Shown here one piece after another: positions 49,887-58,420 of a stretch of DNA of 64,000 nt. The DNA is from Amarobacter sp964507025 (GTDB lineage Bacteria > Chloroflexota > Dehalococcoidia > Tepidiformales > Tepidiformaceae), in NCBI GenBank assembly GCA_964507025.1, contig CAZDOK010000004.1:220309-284308 (forward strand), given 5' to 3'. Under the pieces are notes generated by a model. The model was not told where the DNA came from, ran no database searches, and saw nothing but the letters and a program-made list of their open reading frames with translations. Position 1 is the first letter of the stretch; every line of letters starts with the position of its first letter. The translations under genes and the position numbers were made by a program.

Positions 49887-50624
49887 ATGAGCGCTCCGCT
49901 GGTTGTGCGTGAGCTGTCCCGGGTATTCGGGTCAGGCGAGGCTGCGGTGTGCGCCGTGGATGCTGTCAGCTTTCGCGTGTTGGAAGGTGAGACGGTAGTG
50001 ATCATCGGACCTTCGGGGTGCGGCAAGACCACGCTGCTGTCGATGCTGGGATGCCTGCTGCGCCCCACCTCGGGGAGCGTGTCCATCCTGGGCGAGGAGG
50101 TGACCTCGCTGAGCGAGGGCCGGCGCGCTCAATTCCGCCTCCGTCACATCGGCTTTGTCTTCCAGTCGTTCAACCTGATCTCGGCGTTGAACGCGGTGGA
50201 AAACGTTGAAATCGCGCTGAACCTCGCTGGGACCACGGGTGCTGCAGCCCGCCACCGGGTGGAGGACCTGTTCTCCTTGCTCCACCTGGGGCACAGGGCG
50301 GCTTTGCGGCCCAACGACATGAGCGGAGGCGAACAGCAGCGCCTGGCCATCGCCCGGGCGCTGGCGAACCGGCCCGACATCATCCTCGCCGACGAACCCA
50401 CGGCCAGCCTCGACTCTCACGCCGGCCGGTCGGTAATGGAGCTGCTCCAATCGGCCGTGAAGACCGGCGAGACTCGCAGCCTGGTGGTAGTCACTCACGA
50501 CCTGCGCATCGTCGATATTGCGGACCGGGTGTTCGCCATGGAGGACGGGAAACTGCGCGAGGTGGACCCGGCTGCAATCAGCGTCACCGGTGGGCCAGCG
50601 GACCGTGAGGCCACGGAGAGGTAG
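49887..50624 (+). CDS. ABC transporter ATP-binding protein, LolD/MacB-like, orphan
   Basis: 245 residues. Walker A GPSGCGKTT, Q-loop VFQSFNLI, signature MSGGEQQRLAIARAL, Walker B IILADEPTASLDS and the H-loop VVVTHD are all intact. The ARHRVEDLFSLLHLGHR stretch is typical of the LolD/MacB/FtsE-type branch, whose permeases export lipoproteins, peptides or act in cell-wall control. No permease gene is nearby. ATG 49887 has no strong ribosome site and overlaps the stop of a 22-codon reading frame, so it may be translated by coupling. Confidence 0.88.
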   Translation: MSAPLVVRELSRVFGSGEAAVCAVDAVSFRVLEGETVVIIGPSGCGKTTLLSMLGCLLRPTSGSVSILGEEVTSLSEGRRAQFRLRHIGFVFQSFNLISALNAVENVEIALNLAGTTGAAARHRVEDLFSLLHLGHRAALRPNDMSGGEQQRLAIARALANRPDIILADEPTASLDSHAGRSVMELLQSAVKTGETRSLVVVTHDLRIVDIADRVFAMEDGKLREVDPAAISVTGGPADREATER

Positions 50625-50732
50625 CCGGGTGGCCATTCCGCCGCCCTTGCCACGAGCGGGATGATTGTCTGGGCCGTGGTGGCCCGGACCACAGCACACC
50701 GGGCGAGCAGCCCGAGGATGAGGTTTTCACCG

Positions 50733-51824
50733 ATGCCAGGACCAGCACGCGGGAATCGCGACGAACTCACCCCCAGCGGTCAGCCGATGATTCGCAACGC
50801 CATCATCACCGCAACAAACCAGGATGCGTACCGGCTCTCTCGGAAGTTCCCCGAGCCGACGGTCTGCACTGAGTGCAAAGCGGTGTACCAGGGTGGCCGG
50901 TGGCAGTGGCCTGCGGCCGGGGCGAGTTCGGCGAAAGCCGCGAAGCAAACCATCTGCCCCGCCTGCCGCAGGAGCCGCGATGAGTACCCGGCAGGGACGC
51001 TGACGATTTCTGGCGAATTCCTTCGGCTCCACAAGGCCGATGTAATGGCCGCGTTTCGGGCCGAAGAGGAGCTCGAACGGGCAGACCATCCGCTCAACCG
51101 CGTGATCGACATGAGCGAAGACGATACGGAAATCGTCGTCACCACCACCGACATCCATCTCCCGCGGCGCATCGCCGAAGCGCTCTACCGGGCGTACGAG
51201 GGCGAGCTCTCGATCGACTACGCCGACGACGAGCAGAGCGTCCGGGTAACCTGGAGGCGCGAAGATCCGCATCCTCCCGCAGAGCCCGTGCGCGCGCCCA
51301 TCCTCCCCTACGAGATCGTTGACAACGGCGTGATCGAGAGCCCAGAGGCAAACGCCTACTTGCTGGAGCGGATCGACCGGTTGCGGCGGTTCTATCCCCG
51401 GATCACCTCGCTGCGTGTGGTCACCGAGGCCCCGCACAACCACCACCGCAAGGGCGGGCCTTACCAGGTGAATATCCACGCGGATGTACCGGGCGCAGTT
51501 GCCAGGGTCACGCGGCAGCAAGCCGATGACCTGCACGTGGCAATCTCGCAGGCGTTCGACGCCGCCCAGCGCCAGCTTGAGGACCATGCCCGCGTCCAGC
51601 GCGGGCAGGTGAGCCCGACAATTCGGCCCGCCCGGGGCCAGGTGCTCCGGCTGTTCCCCGAAGGCGGCTACGGTTTCCTGGCCGCCGAGGACGGGCACGA
51701 GGTGTACTTCCACCGGAACAGCGTGCTCGGCGACGAATTCGACCTGCTCGAGGTTGGGGACGAGGTGAAGTACCGGGAGGAATCCGGCGACAAGGGCCCG
51801 CAGGCGAGCAGCCTCGAACGGTAG
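50733..51824 (+). CDS. Three-domain protein: BCAM0308-like zinc domain + HPF/RaiA (S30AE) + cold-shock domain
   Basis: 363 residues. Residues ~25-200 resemble the BCAM0308/NMD3-like family: a zinc knuckle (C45-x2-C48 and C75-x2-C78 in CTEC and CPAC), RDEYPAGTLTISGEFLRLHK and HLPRRIAEALYRAYEGEL. Residues ~215-290 match the HPF/RaiA ribosome-hibernation fold (RVVTEAPHNHHRKGGPYQVN, then ADDLHVAISQAFDAAQRQLE). Residues ~300-363 are a cold-shock OB fold (GQVLRLFPEGGYGFLAAEDG, VYFHRNSVLG). It likely binds the ribosome or RNA. ATG 50733 has GATGAGG nine bases upstream; ATG 50787 would shorten it by 18 residues. Confidence 0.8.
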   Translation: MPGPARGNRDELTPSGQPMIRNAIITATNQDAYRLSRKFPEPTVCTECKAVYQGGRWQWPAAGASSAKAAKQTICPACRRSRDEYPAGTLTISGEFLRLHKADVMAAFRAEEELERADHPLNRVIDMSEDDTEIVVTTTDIHLPRRIAEALYRAYEGELSIDYADDEQSVRVTWRREDPHPPAEPVRAPILPYEIVDNGVIESPEANAYLLERIDRLRRFYPRITSLRVVTEAPHNHHRKGGPYQVNIHADVPGAVARVTRQQADDLHVAISQAFDAAQRQLEDHARVQRGQVSPTIRPARGQVLRLFPEGGYGFLAAEDGHEVYFHRNSVLGDEFDLLEVGDEVKYREESGDKGPQASSLER

Positions 51825-51962
51825 CCGACGTGCACCAGATGTGACGGGGCCGCCCGAGTCCCTCCTGGTGGCCTTCGCTTTCGCGGACAAGTAGGCTCGG
51901 CGCGAACGTGCGGGTAAGGGCGACCGGCCGCTGACGAGCCTGCCCGAGCATTGGAGCTATGA

Positions 51963-53306
51963 GTGAGCAACGCGCCATCTGCATCGGCCCCAGTCTTTCG
52001 CGGGCGCCTCACCTTCATCCTGGCAGCCACGGGTGCAGCGGTCGGGCTTGGCAACATCTGGCGTTTTCCCTTCGTAACGGGAGAGAACGGCGGCGGGGCG
52101 TTCTTGCTGCCCTATCTACTTGCCGTCGTTTTGCTCGCCGGGCCTGCGATGCTGATCGAGATCGCCGCTGGTCGGTCGACTCGCAGGGGCGTCGCGGGGA
52201 CGTTCACGAGTGCCGCGCACTTCGGGCGGTGGCCGGGCCTGTTGATCGCTATCGGCGCGCTTGGACTGGTGAGTTACTACCTGGTCGTGACCGGATGGGC
52301 GCTCGGCTACTTCGTCCACGCCGTTGCAGGGTCCCACCCATCGTTCGCCGACTTCACGAGCGGGAATAACTCCCTCTGGTACTTCGGGCTTGCGACGACG
52401 GTGAGCGCCCTTGTCGTGGTGCTCGGCGTCAATCGTGGCATCGAGACGATGAGTAGGTGGCTCGTCCCCGGCCTGTTCCTGATGCTCATCGCGCTGGCGG
52501 TCTATGCACTCAGCCTGTCCAGCCGCGACGAGGCACTGCGCTTCTATCTTTCGCCTGACTTCGGCGAGCTGAGCCGCCCGATCGTCTGGATTCGTGCCGC
52601 CGGGCAGGCGTTCTTTTCCGTCGGCGTGGGGATGGGCGTGCTCATCACCTACGGGGCGTACGCGAGCGACCGCGAGCGGTTAGTCGCTTCGACTGCCGCC
52701 GTTGTGCTGGCCGATGTCGTCGTGGCGCTCCTTGCCGGGTTCGTCATCTTTCCGCTTGCGTTCTCCTATGGCACCGACGTTGGCGCCGGCCCCGAGCTGG
52801 CATTCGAAACGCTTCCGCGGGCGTTCGAGGGATTCGGCCCGTTCGCCTCCTACGCCGTCGCCGTTGGGTTCTACCTGGCGCTATCCGTGGCCGCGGTCAC
52901 CTCAGCCGTCTCGCTCATCGAAACCGTGACCTCGGCCCTGGGCGACGCGACGGCGCTCAACCGGAGGCAGGCGGTGGCCGTGACGACGATCGCGACGGTA
53001 GTGCTGGGCGTTCCCTCCGCACTGAGTTACACCAGCGCCGAGTTCCGTCTGGGGGACTTGCTGTATTTCGAAGTCATGGATACCGCCATCGGGACGATAG
53101 GGCTGGCGGTGGGAGCACTCGTGACCACGGTCATATTGGCGTGGCCCGGCCGGAGCCGCGTGCTGGGGGCTCTCCGCGGCAGCGGTCTCGCCGGGCAGGC
53201 CAGCGTGTGGTTCGCCCGCTGGGTCGTTCCGACAGCAATTGCGGCGTTGCTCTTTGCCATGCTATTCGACCTGGTACGCCACCGGATTCTGCCGGAAGGG
53301 GGCTAA
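51963..53306 (+). CDS. Neurotransmitter:sodium symporter (NSS/SNF) family transporter
   Basis: 447 residues with about eleven or twelve membrane helices. The N-terminal sodium-site motif is AAVGLGNIWRFPFVTGENGGG, and the third-helix GLVSYYLVVTGWALGYFV and sixth-helix AFFSVGVGMGVLITYGAYA regions follow. NSS proteins take up amino acids or amines with sodium. The substrate cannot be read. GTG 51963 has GGAG about five bases upstream. The 138 bases before it hold no signal I recognise. It ends in a four-base overlap with the convergent MFS gene. Confidence 0.88.
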   Translation: MSNAPSASAPVFRGRLTFILAATGAAVGLGNIWRFPFVTGENGGGAFLLPYLLAVVLLAGPAMLIEIAAGRSTRRGVAGTFTSAAHFGRWPGLLIAIGALGLVSYYLVVTGWALGYFVHAVAGSHPSFADFTSGNNSLWYFGLATTVSALVVVLGVNRGIETMSRWLVPGLFLMLIALAVYALSLSSRDEALRFYLSPDFGELSRPIVWIRAAGQAFFSVGVGMGVLITYGAYASDRERLVASTAAVVLADVVVALLAGFVIFPLAFSYGTDVGAGPELAFETLPRAFEGFGPFASYAVAVGFYLALSVAAVTSAVSLIETVTSALGDATALNRRQAVAVTTIATVVLGVPSALSYTSAEFRLGDLLYFEVMDTAIGTIGLAVGALVTTVILAWPGRSRVLGALRGSGLAGQASVWFARWVVPTAIAALLFAMLFDLVRHRILPEGG

Positions 53307-54613
53307 CCCGAGGATACCTCCCGTGCCGGCGCGGCAGTGAGCCGCGACTGGACGCGAGCGCCCAGGAATTCGCGATAGCGCAGGGTGGTGAGAAGCGCTC
53401 CAGCGAGCACGAGCCACCCGAGCAACGGCAGCAGCAGGGCGAGGCCAATGGCCTGACCGGCGAGCCCCGCCACGGCGGTCGCCGCCTGGGCGATGCCGAT
53501 CGTGAGCGGGAAGAAGCTGAGGACGCGGCCGCGCATCTCATCGGACACCAGGTGCTGGATCAGGGTGCTCGCGACAAGACTCGTGCTGGTGAACGCCGCA
53601 CCCATCGCGTAGTCCGAGACAGCCGTGAGCGGAATGAAGCGCGAGTATCCAAACGAGAGCACGCCGAGACCGAAGAACACCGCCACGAACGCGAGCGAAC
53701 CTCCCCGGAGCGCGAGGTGAGACTTGCGCGCGAGGGTGATGCTGGCTGTCAACGACCCGAGCCCCCAGGTCGCCCCCATCAGACCTACCTGGGCGGAATT
53801 GAAGTCGAGCACCTCGATGAAGAACATCGGCCCGAGTGGGGCGGCGACTGGCATTCCGATGACCTGGACGATGAACACGATCGAGACGATGGCCAGGATC
53901 GGCCGGTGGGCGCGGGTGTAGGCGAGGCCGTCGCCGATGCTCCGGAGCGTGCCGCTGCGGGGTGCGGGCGCCGGCTGGTCCTCCAATCGGAGCATGGTGA
54001 TAAGCGGGATGATCGCAAGCCACGCGACCAGGGAGGACGCGTAGACGGCACCGGGCGCGAACACCTGGTTCATGGCGCCAGCAATGGGCAGGGAGAGCGG
54101 CATGGTGACCTGGCTCGAGATGGCCAGGAGCGCGATGGCCGCGGCAATGTTCTCCCGGCCGGCCGCTGCTGGCACGCTTGCGCTGCGGGCCGGCGTATCG
54201 ATGGACTGGATACCGGCCGCCAGGAACGTGACCCCGGCGACGAGCCCAACGCTCCCCTCTCCCAGTGGTTCGGTCAGCATCAAGAGCGCGATCACGCCGT
54301 GTGCAACGAACGACAGTGACTCGCATACGAGGAGAACTCGCTTCCGGTCGGCACGATCGGCGATTGCACCGCCAAGCAGGCTGAAGGCAACCATGCCGGA
54401 GCCGCGGCTCGCCGCCAGAATGCTCGAGTAGATGACTGCCGAATCGGGGAAGTGCTGGCTGACCCAGAACACCTGGGTCATGAGGTGCAGGGGGAACAGG
54501 ACGCCGACGACAGCAGACCCGGCAAGGAGCAGGCGGAAGTCGCGGCGCGCGAGCGGGCGCAGCGCCGGACGGGAGGCAAAGGCTTCGGCCACCCGCCCAT
54601 GATGAAGGGCCAT
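53303..54613 (-). CDS. Major facilitator superfamily transporter, enterobactin-exporter/MFS_3-like
   Basis: 436 residues with about ten to twelve hydrophobic helices. The conserved inter-helix motif is LGGAIADRADRKRVLLVCE. Pattern and length fit MFS_3-type efflux transporters, which are often of macrolide or siderophore type. It starts at ATG 54613, divergent from the Crp/Fnr gene with the GTGAC-N4-GTCAC palindrome between them, so it may be regulated by that protein. Substrate unknown. Confidence 0.82.
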   Translation of the reverse strand: MALHHGRVAEAFASRPALRPLARRDFRLLLAGSAVVGVLFPLHLMTQVFWVSQHFPDSAVIYSSILAASRGSGMVAFSLLGGAIADRADRKRVLLVCESLSFVAHGVIALLMLTEPLGEGSVGLVAGVTFLAAGIQSIDTPARSASVPAAAGRENIAAAIALLAISSQVTMPLSLPIAGAMNQVFAPGAVYASSLVAWLAIIPLITMLRLEDQPAPAPRSGTLRSIGDGLAYTRAHRPILAIVSIVFIVQVIGMPVAAPLGPMFFIEVLDFNSAQVGLMGATWGLGSLTASITLARKSHLALRGGSLAFVAVFFGLGVLSFGYSRFIPLTAVSDYAMGAAFTSTSLVASTLIQHLVSDEMRGRVLSFFPLTIGIAQAATAVAGLAGQAIGLALLLPLLGWLVLAGALLTTLRYREFLGARVQSRLTAAPAREVSSG

Positions 54614-54663
54614 TTACATGCGCTGTATCATACCTACGACAGAAGCGGCATCTTGCCGAGTCC

Positions 54664-54677
54664 GTGACTAATGTCAC
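54664..54677. promoter_or_regulatory. FNR/Crp-type palindrome A (upstream of the regulator gene)
   Basis: GTGAC-TAAT-GTCAC, five-base perfect arms and four-base spacer. It lies 50 bases before the Crp/Fnr gene and about 50 bases from the divergent MFS start. Same core (TGAC-N4-GTCA) as sites C and D. Confidence 0.5.
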
Positions 54678-54727
54678 AGCAAGTGGCCCGTGCGCGAACT
54701 CAGCATCGATCGTAAGAGGTAGCCACG

Positions 54728-55531
54728 ATGTCGCGTACATCGGCAAGTTCTATTGAGCCATTGACTCCGAGCCAGGAACGCACGATCGCGGCGCTCGAGC
54801 GTTTCCCGCTCGTGGCCGGGCTAAGCCGTGAAGAGATAACCGAAATAGCGCTTCAGTGTTCGCTTCACCGGATCCCGGCCCATCGGCGCGTGTTCGAGGA
54901 AGGCGAGCGCTCGAAGGGGCTCTGGGTCATCACCTCGGGCCGGGTTCGCCTCCACCACCTGATGGCTGACGGCCGTCAGCACGTGGTGGGATTCCGCGCT
55001 CCGACTGCCGCCCTCGACCTCAGCTCGGCGCTGGACGGGCGGCCCTACACGGCCACGGCCACCACCCTGGAGGACGCCGAACTGGTGCTGGTGCCGCGCG
55101 GACTGCTCCAGGAGCTCGGCAAGCTCTACCCGGTAACCGTGCGGAACGCGATCGACCTCCTGTGCCTGGAAGTCCGGCAACGGGATATCACCACCGCCAT
55201 TGCCGCCCTGAAGGACGCTCGCGGGAGGATTGCCTGCGCGCTGCTCCAGCTCTCGCGCCAATTCGGGCGCAGGCATGGGAACGCGCTCCGCATCGACTAC
55301 CGGCTGACGCGCCAGGACATCGCCGACCGTTCGGGCGTGACGGTGGAAACCGCGATCCGGGTGATGTCTGACCTGCAGCAGCGCGGCGTATTGCGCACCG
55401 AATCGCAAATCATTGATATCCTGGATATCGAGCAGATCCGGCTGGAACCGAGCTGTGAGGATTGCCAGTTCGAATGCTCGGTGTTCGCACCCCGTGTGTC
55501 ACGGCCGGAGGGGCCGGCCGAGGCCATATGA
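54728..55531 (+). CDS. Crp/Fnr family transcriptional regulator with C-terminal cysteine cluster
   Basis: 267 residues. N-terminal cyclic-nucleotide-type beta barrel (HRRVFEEGERSKGLWVITSG, VRLHHLMADGRQHVVGF), a dimer helix, and a winged helix with the recognition segment TVETAIRVMSDLQQRG. The recognition helix keeps the Glu and Arg that contact TGA in CRP and FNR. After the wing there is CEDCQFECSVF, i.e. C-x2-C-x3-C, with further single cysteines upstream, which could ligate a metal or [Fe-S] cluster. No FNR-type N-terminal cysteine set is present. AGAGGT precedes ATG 54728. Probable regulator of the adjacent anaerobic genes. Confidence 0.87.
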   Translation: MSRTSASSIEPLTPSQERTIAALERFPLVAGLSREEITEIALQCSLHRIPAHRRVFEEGERSKGLWVITSGRVRLHHLMADGRQHVVGFRAPTAALDLSSALDGRPYTATATTLEDAELVLVPRGLLQELGKLYPVTVRNAIDLLCLEVRQRDITTAIAALKDARGRIACALLQLSRQFGRRHGNALRIDYRLTRQDIADRSGVTVETAIRVMSDLQQRGVLRTESQIIDILDIEQIRLEPSCEDCQFECSVFAPRVSRPEGPAEAI

Positions 55532-55543
55532 TTGGCATCATAT
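55526..55543. promoter_or_regulatory. FNR-type palindrome B (upstream of the ABC transporter)
   Basis: ATATGAT-TGGC-ATCATAT, seven-base perfect arms. Its core TGAT-N4-ATCA matches the FNR consensus TTGAT-N4-ATCAA at all but the outer base. It overlaps the regulator stop codon and lies about 75 bases before the binding protein start. Confidence 0.6.
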
Positions 55544-55615
55544 AGAGCCAGGCGCTCCCAGCTATAGATTCCCACCGCGCCAACCACAGATTCCGGGCGC
55601 GCGTGGGAAGAGGAC

Positions 55616-57445
55616 ATGCGGAGTAACTACTGGGAGACTCGGCAGCGGAAACTGAGCAGGCGGCGGTTCGTCGGAGGAGCCGCCAGCACCTCGGCCGGAC
55701 TGGCCGCCTTCGCGGCGGTGGGCTGCGGCGACGACGACGATGATGGCGCCGAGACACCGGCGGCGACCGCGACCAGCGGAGGCGGGGCGGCATCGCCGAG
55801 CCCGGCAGCCGGCTCGCCAACCGCGCAGCCGACGCCGCAGGGGAAAAAGGGCGGAGTCACCCGTGGCAGCAGCTCGAACGCGACGTACGACTCGTTCGAC
55901 CACAGCCGGAGCCGGTTCACGCCCGTTGCGACCATCATCGGCCGGACCATGCAGCGGGCCATTTTCTGGGATAGCTTCGCCGAAGGCCGCCTTGCCGGCG
56001 GATTCGCCGAGAAGTGGGAGCAGCCCGATCCCCAGACGGTGATCTTGAAGCTCCGCAAGAACAACTTCTTCCACGACAAAGCGCCAGTGAACGGCCGCCA
56101 GACGAAGGCCGAGGACATCAAGTACCACATCGAGCGGAACAAGGGCGGCAAGCGCCTCGACGGAACCGAGGATCCGAACTTCTACCGCAAGGGCGAGTAC
56201 CAGGTCGTCGAGTCCGTCACAGTGCCAGACGCCGAGACGGTCCAGGTGAAGCTGGCGAAGCCTTCGCCGCTCTTCCTGAACCTGTTGGCGCAGTCATACG
56301 AAGGCATCGGCGCTCCCGAGGCGATTGAGGCGTTCGAAAAGGACTACGCCAACTTCCACCAGAAGATGATCATCGGCACTGGCCCGATGGTCCTGGTGGA
56401 GTTCGCATCCGAGGGCCGGGCGAAGTACGAGCGGTTCGACAAGTTCACCGGGACGGTCTACCTGGACGGAATCCAGGAAGTGCCGTTGTTCACCGACCCC
56501 CAGGCGGCACAGGCCGCCTTCGAACAGAAGCAGACCGACGCATACGCGCCGCCGAACGTTCAGGTACTGGCCGAGATGCGGGACCGGTTCAAGGGCAAGG
56601 TGTACGAGCGGACGAACTTCTCGGCGAACCCCATCATCGCCGGCTCGTACTACGGAGGGGCCGCACCCTGGAACAACCCGAACCTGATCGGCGCGTGGTT
56701 CCGCGGCATCGACCGGCGGCAGCTCATCCAGCAGTACCACGGCGGCCGCGGTGTCATCTCCGGGTCGATTCCCCCGAGCCAGGGCGCCTTCGGCCTGACC
56801 GAGAAGGAGCTCATCGAGTTCCCGGGCTACCTCCAGGACGTGGACAAGGACATTGCCGAGGCGCGCAAGATGTGGGAAGCCGGTGGCGGGCCCGCTCTTG
56901 GCGACGTGACGATCGACGTGCCCGACATCTTCGAGGGCGTTTACCAGGCGAGCTCGATCCTGACGGCGATGCTCAACAAGAACCTGGGCACCAACCAGTT
57001 CAAGGCCAAGGTCGAGCCGTACTCGACCATCACCTCGAAGATCGTTGAGCAGAAGTATGGTTCGGGGAATGCGAACCTCTGGTATGGGTGGGACACGGAA
57101 GTGCTCGATCCCGAGCCAACGGCCTTCCTCATCAGCAACTACAGCTCGACCTCGACACTGAACAAGCAGTTCAGCGTGAAGATGGACGGGATGGACGATC
57201 TCCTTGCCAAGGTGGGCGTCGAGCTCGACATCGAGAAGCGAAAGGACATGACCCGCGAGGCCGAGCGCAAGCTGTTGCAGGCGTACGGGGGCGGGCGCAT
57301 CTACTCGCACTTGCAGATCACTAACACTCTGGTCTGGAACTACTACCACGCCTCCGAGTCGGCCCCGTTCAGCACCGCGCACCTCGGCGCGATGTATGGC
57401 TGGATCGATCCGGACGACCCGACTTACCAGGGACGGCCAAGCTAA
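55616..57445 (+). CDS. ABC transporter substrate-binding lipoprotein, family 5 (peptide/dipeptide type)
   Basis: 609 residues. N-terminal Tat-like signal with KLSRRRFVGGAAS and a lipobox ending AAVGC (mature N-terminal Cys), then an acidic, Ala/Thr/Ser/Pro-rich tether and the SBP_bac_5 fold (EKWEQPDPQTVILKLRKNNF, TKAEDIKYHIERNKGG, and a C-terminal AERKLLQ helix). It binds peptides, nickel or other solutes outside the cell; the ligand is not clear. ATG 55616 is after GAAGAGG. It heads an operon with two permeases. Confidence 0.86.
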   Translation: MRSNYWETRQRKLSRRRFVGGAASTSAGLAAFAAVGCGDDDDDGAETPAATATSGGGAASPSPAAGSPTAQPTPQGKKGGVTRGSSSNATYDSFDHSRSRFTPVATIIGRTMQRAIFWDSFAEGRLAGGFAEKWEQPDPQTVILKLRKNNFFHDKAPVNGRQTKAEDIKYHIERNKGGKRLDGTEDPNFYRKGEYQVVESVTVPDAETVQVKLAKPSPLFLNLLAQSYEGIGAPEAIEAFEKDYANFHQKMIIGTGPMVLVEFASEGRAKYERFDKFTGTVYLDGIQEVPLFTDPQAAQAAFEQKQTDAYAPPNVQVLAEMRDRFKGKVYERTNFSANPIIAGSYYGGAAPWNNPNLIGAWFRGIDRRQLIQQYHGGRGVISGSIPPSQGAFGLTEKELIEFPGYLQDVDKDIAEARKMWEAGGGPALGDVTIDVPDIFEGVYQASSILTAMLNKNLGTNQFKAKVEPYSTITSKIVEQKYGSGNANLWYGWDTEVLDPEPTAFLISNYSSTSTLNKQFSVKMDGMDDLLAKVGVELDIEKRKDMTREAERKLLQAYGGGRIYSHLQITNTLVWNYYHASESAPFSTAHLGAMYGWIDPDDPTYQGRPS

Positions 57446-58411
57446 ATGGGGGCATACGCGCTCCGCAGGACGCTCATCAACATCCCGGTGATCTGGCTGA
57501 TCGCCACGCTCGTCTTCTTCGCGACGAGCGTCTTGCCGGGAGACTTCGTCGCCCGCCGGATTGCCCAGCAAAACCCGGCGGGCGGCGAGGACAGCGCCGC
57601 CCAGATTGCCCAGATCAAGAAAGACCTGGGGATCGACAAGCCGGTCGCCGAACGCTACGTGACGTACCTGTGGGACACCGTCCGGGGAGACCTGGGCCAG
57701 TCCTATCGAACGCGGCGGCCGGCACTTAGCGAGTTCGTGAAGGGGGCTCCGTACACGCTGCAGCTCTCGCTGATGATGCTCGCCGTGGCGCTCGCCACGA
57801 GCGTTCCGATCGGGATCATCTCGGCACTTCGCCAGGATTCGCTTGTGGACTACGGGCTGAGGCTGCTCGCCATTCTCGGGGTGGCCGCGCCCAACTTCTG
57901 GATCGGCACGATGTTGTTGTTGCTCGTCGTGCGGTTCGAACTCTGGACGATCGACCTCTTCAACTCGCCGTTGCTCTGGGAGAACCCGATCCGGAGCCTC
58001 CAGCTCTTCATCCTGCCAGCGATCGCCGGTGGCTTCGCATCGGGAGCCGGGATCATGCGTCTGACCCGTTCGCAGATGCTCGAAGTGCTCCGGCAGGACT
58101 ACATCCGGACAGCATGGGCAAAGGGACTGCGGGAGCGCGTCGTCGTGGTCCGCCATGCGCTGAAGAACGCGATGATCCCGGTCATCACAGCCATCGGCCT
58201 GACGGTGGCCGGCCTCCTGAGCGGCAATGTCGTCTTCGAGTACCTGTTCAACATCCCGGGGGTCGGCAACCGCATCCTCACCGCAATCACCGAACGCGAC
58301 GTGCCGGTGGTCCAGGCGTTTGTCCTGATCATCGCGACGTTCGTGGTGTTCGTGAACCTGGCGGTGGACCTGTTGTACGGCTGGATCGATCCCCGCATCC
58401 GACTGTCATAG
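57446..58411 (+). CDS. ABC transporter permease 1, DppB/OppB-like
   Basis: 321 residues, six membrane helices. The N-terminus (LRRTLINIPVIWLIATLVFF) and the RIAQQ-NPAGGEDSA loop are typical of the family, and the BPD EAA loop is in RQDYIRTAWAKGLRERVVVV. It starts directly after the binding-protein stop (TAAATG). It pairs with the next permease. No ATPase subunits follow in this operon. Confidence 0.9.
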   Translation: MGAYALRRTLINIPVIWLIATLVFFATSVLPGDFVARRIAQQNPAGGEDSAAQIAQIKKDLGIDKPVAERYVTYLWDTVRGDLGQSYRTRRPALSEFVKGAPYTLQLSLMMLAVALATSVPIGIISALRQDSLVDYGLRLLAILGVAAPNFWIGTMLLLLVVRFELWTIDLFNSPLLWENPIRSLQLFILPAIAGGFASGAGIMRLTRSQMLEVLRQDYIRTAWAKGLRERVVVVRHALKNAMIPVITAIGLTVAGLLSGNVVFEYLFNIPGVGNRILTAITERDVPVVQAFVLIIATFVVFVNLAVDLLYGWIDPRIRLS

Positions 58412-58420
58412 AGGCCCCAC

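Noticed and set aside
49822..49890. 22-codon ORF ending on the start of the ABC ATPase gene (ATGA)
   Set aside because: No ribosome site and no conserved-looking sequence; kept only as a possible coupling feature in the intergenic description.
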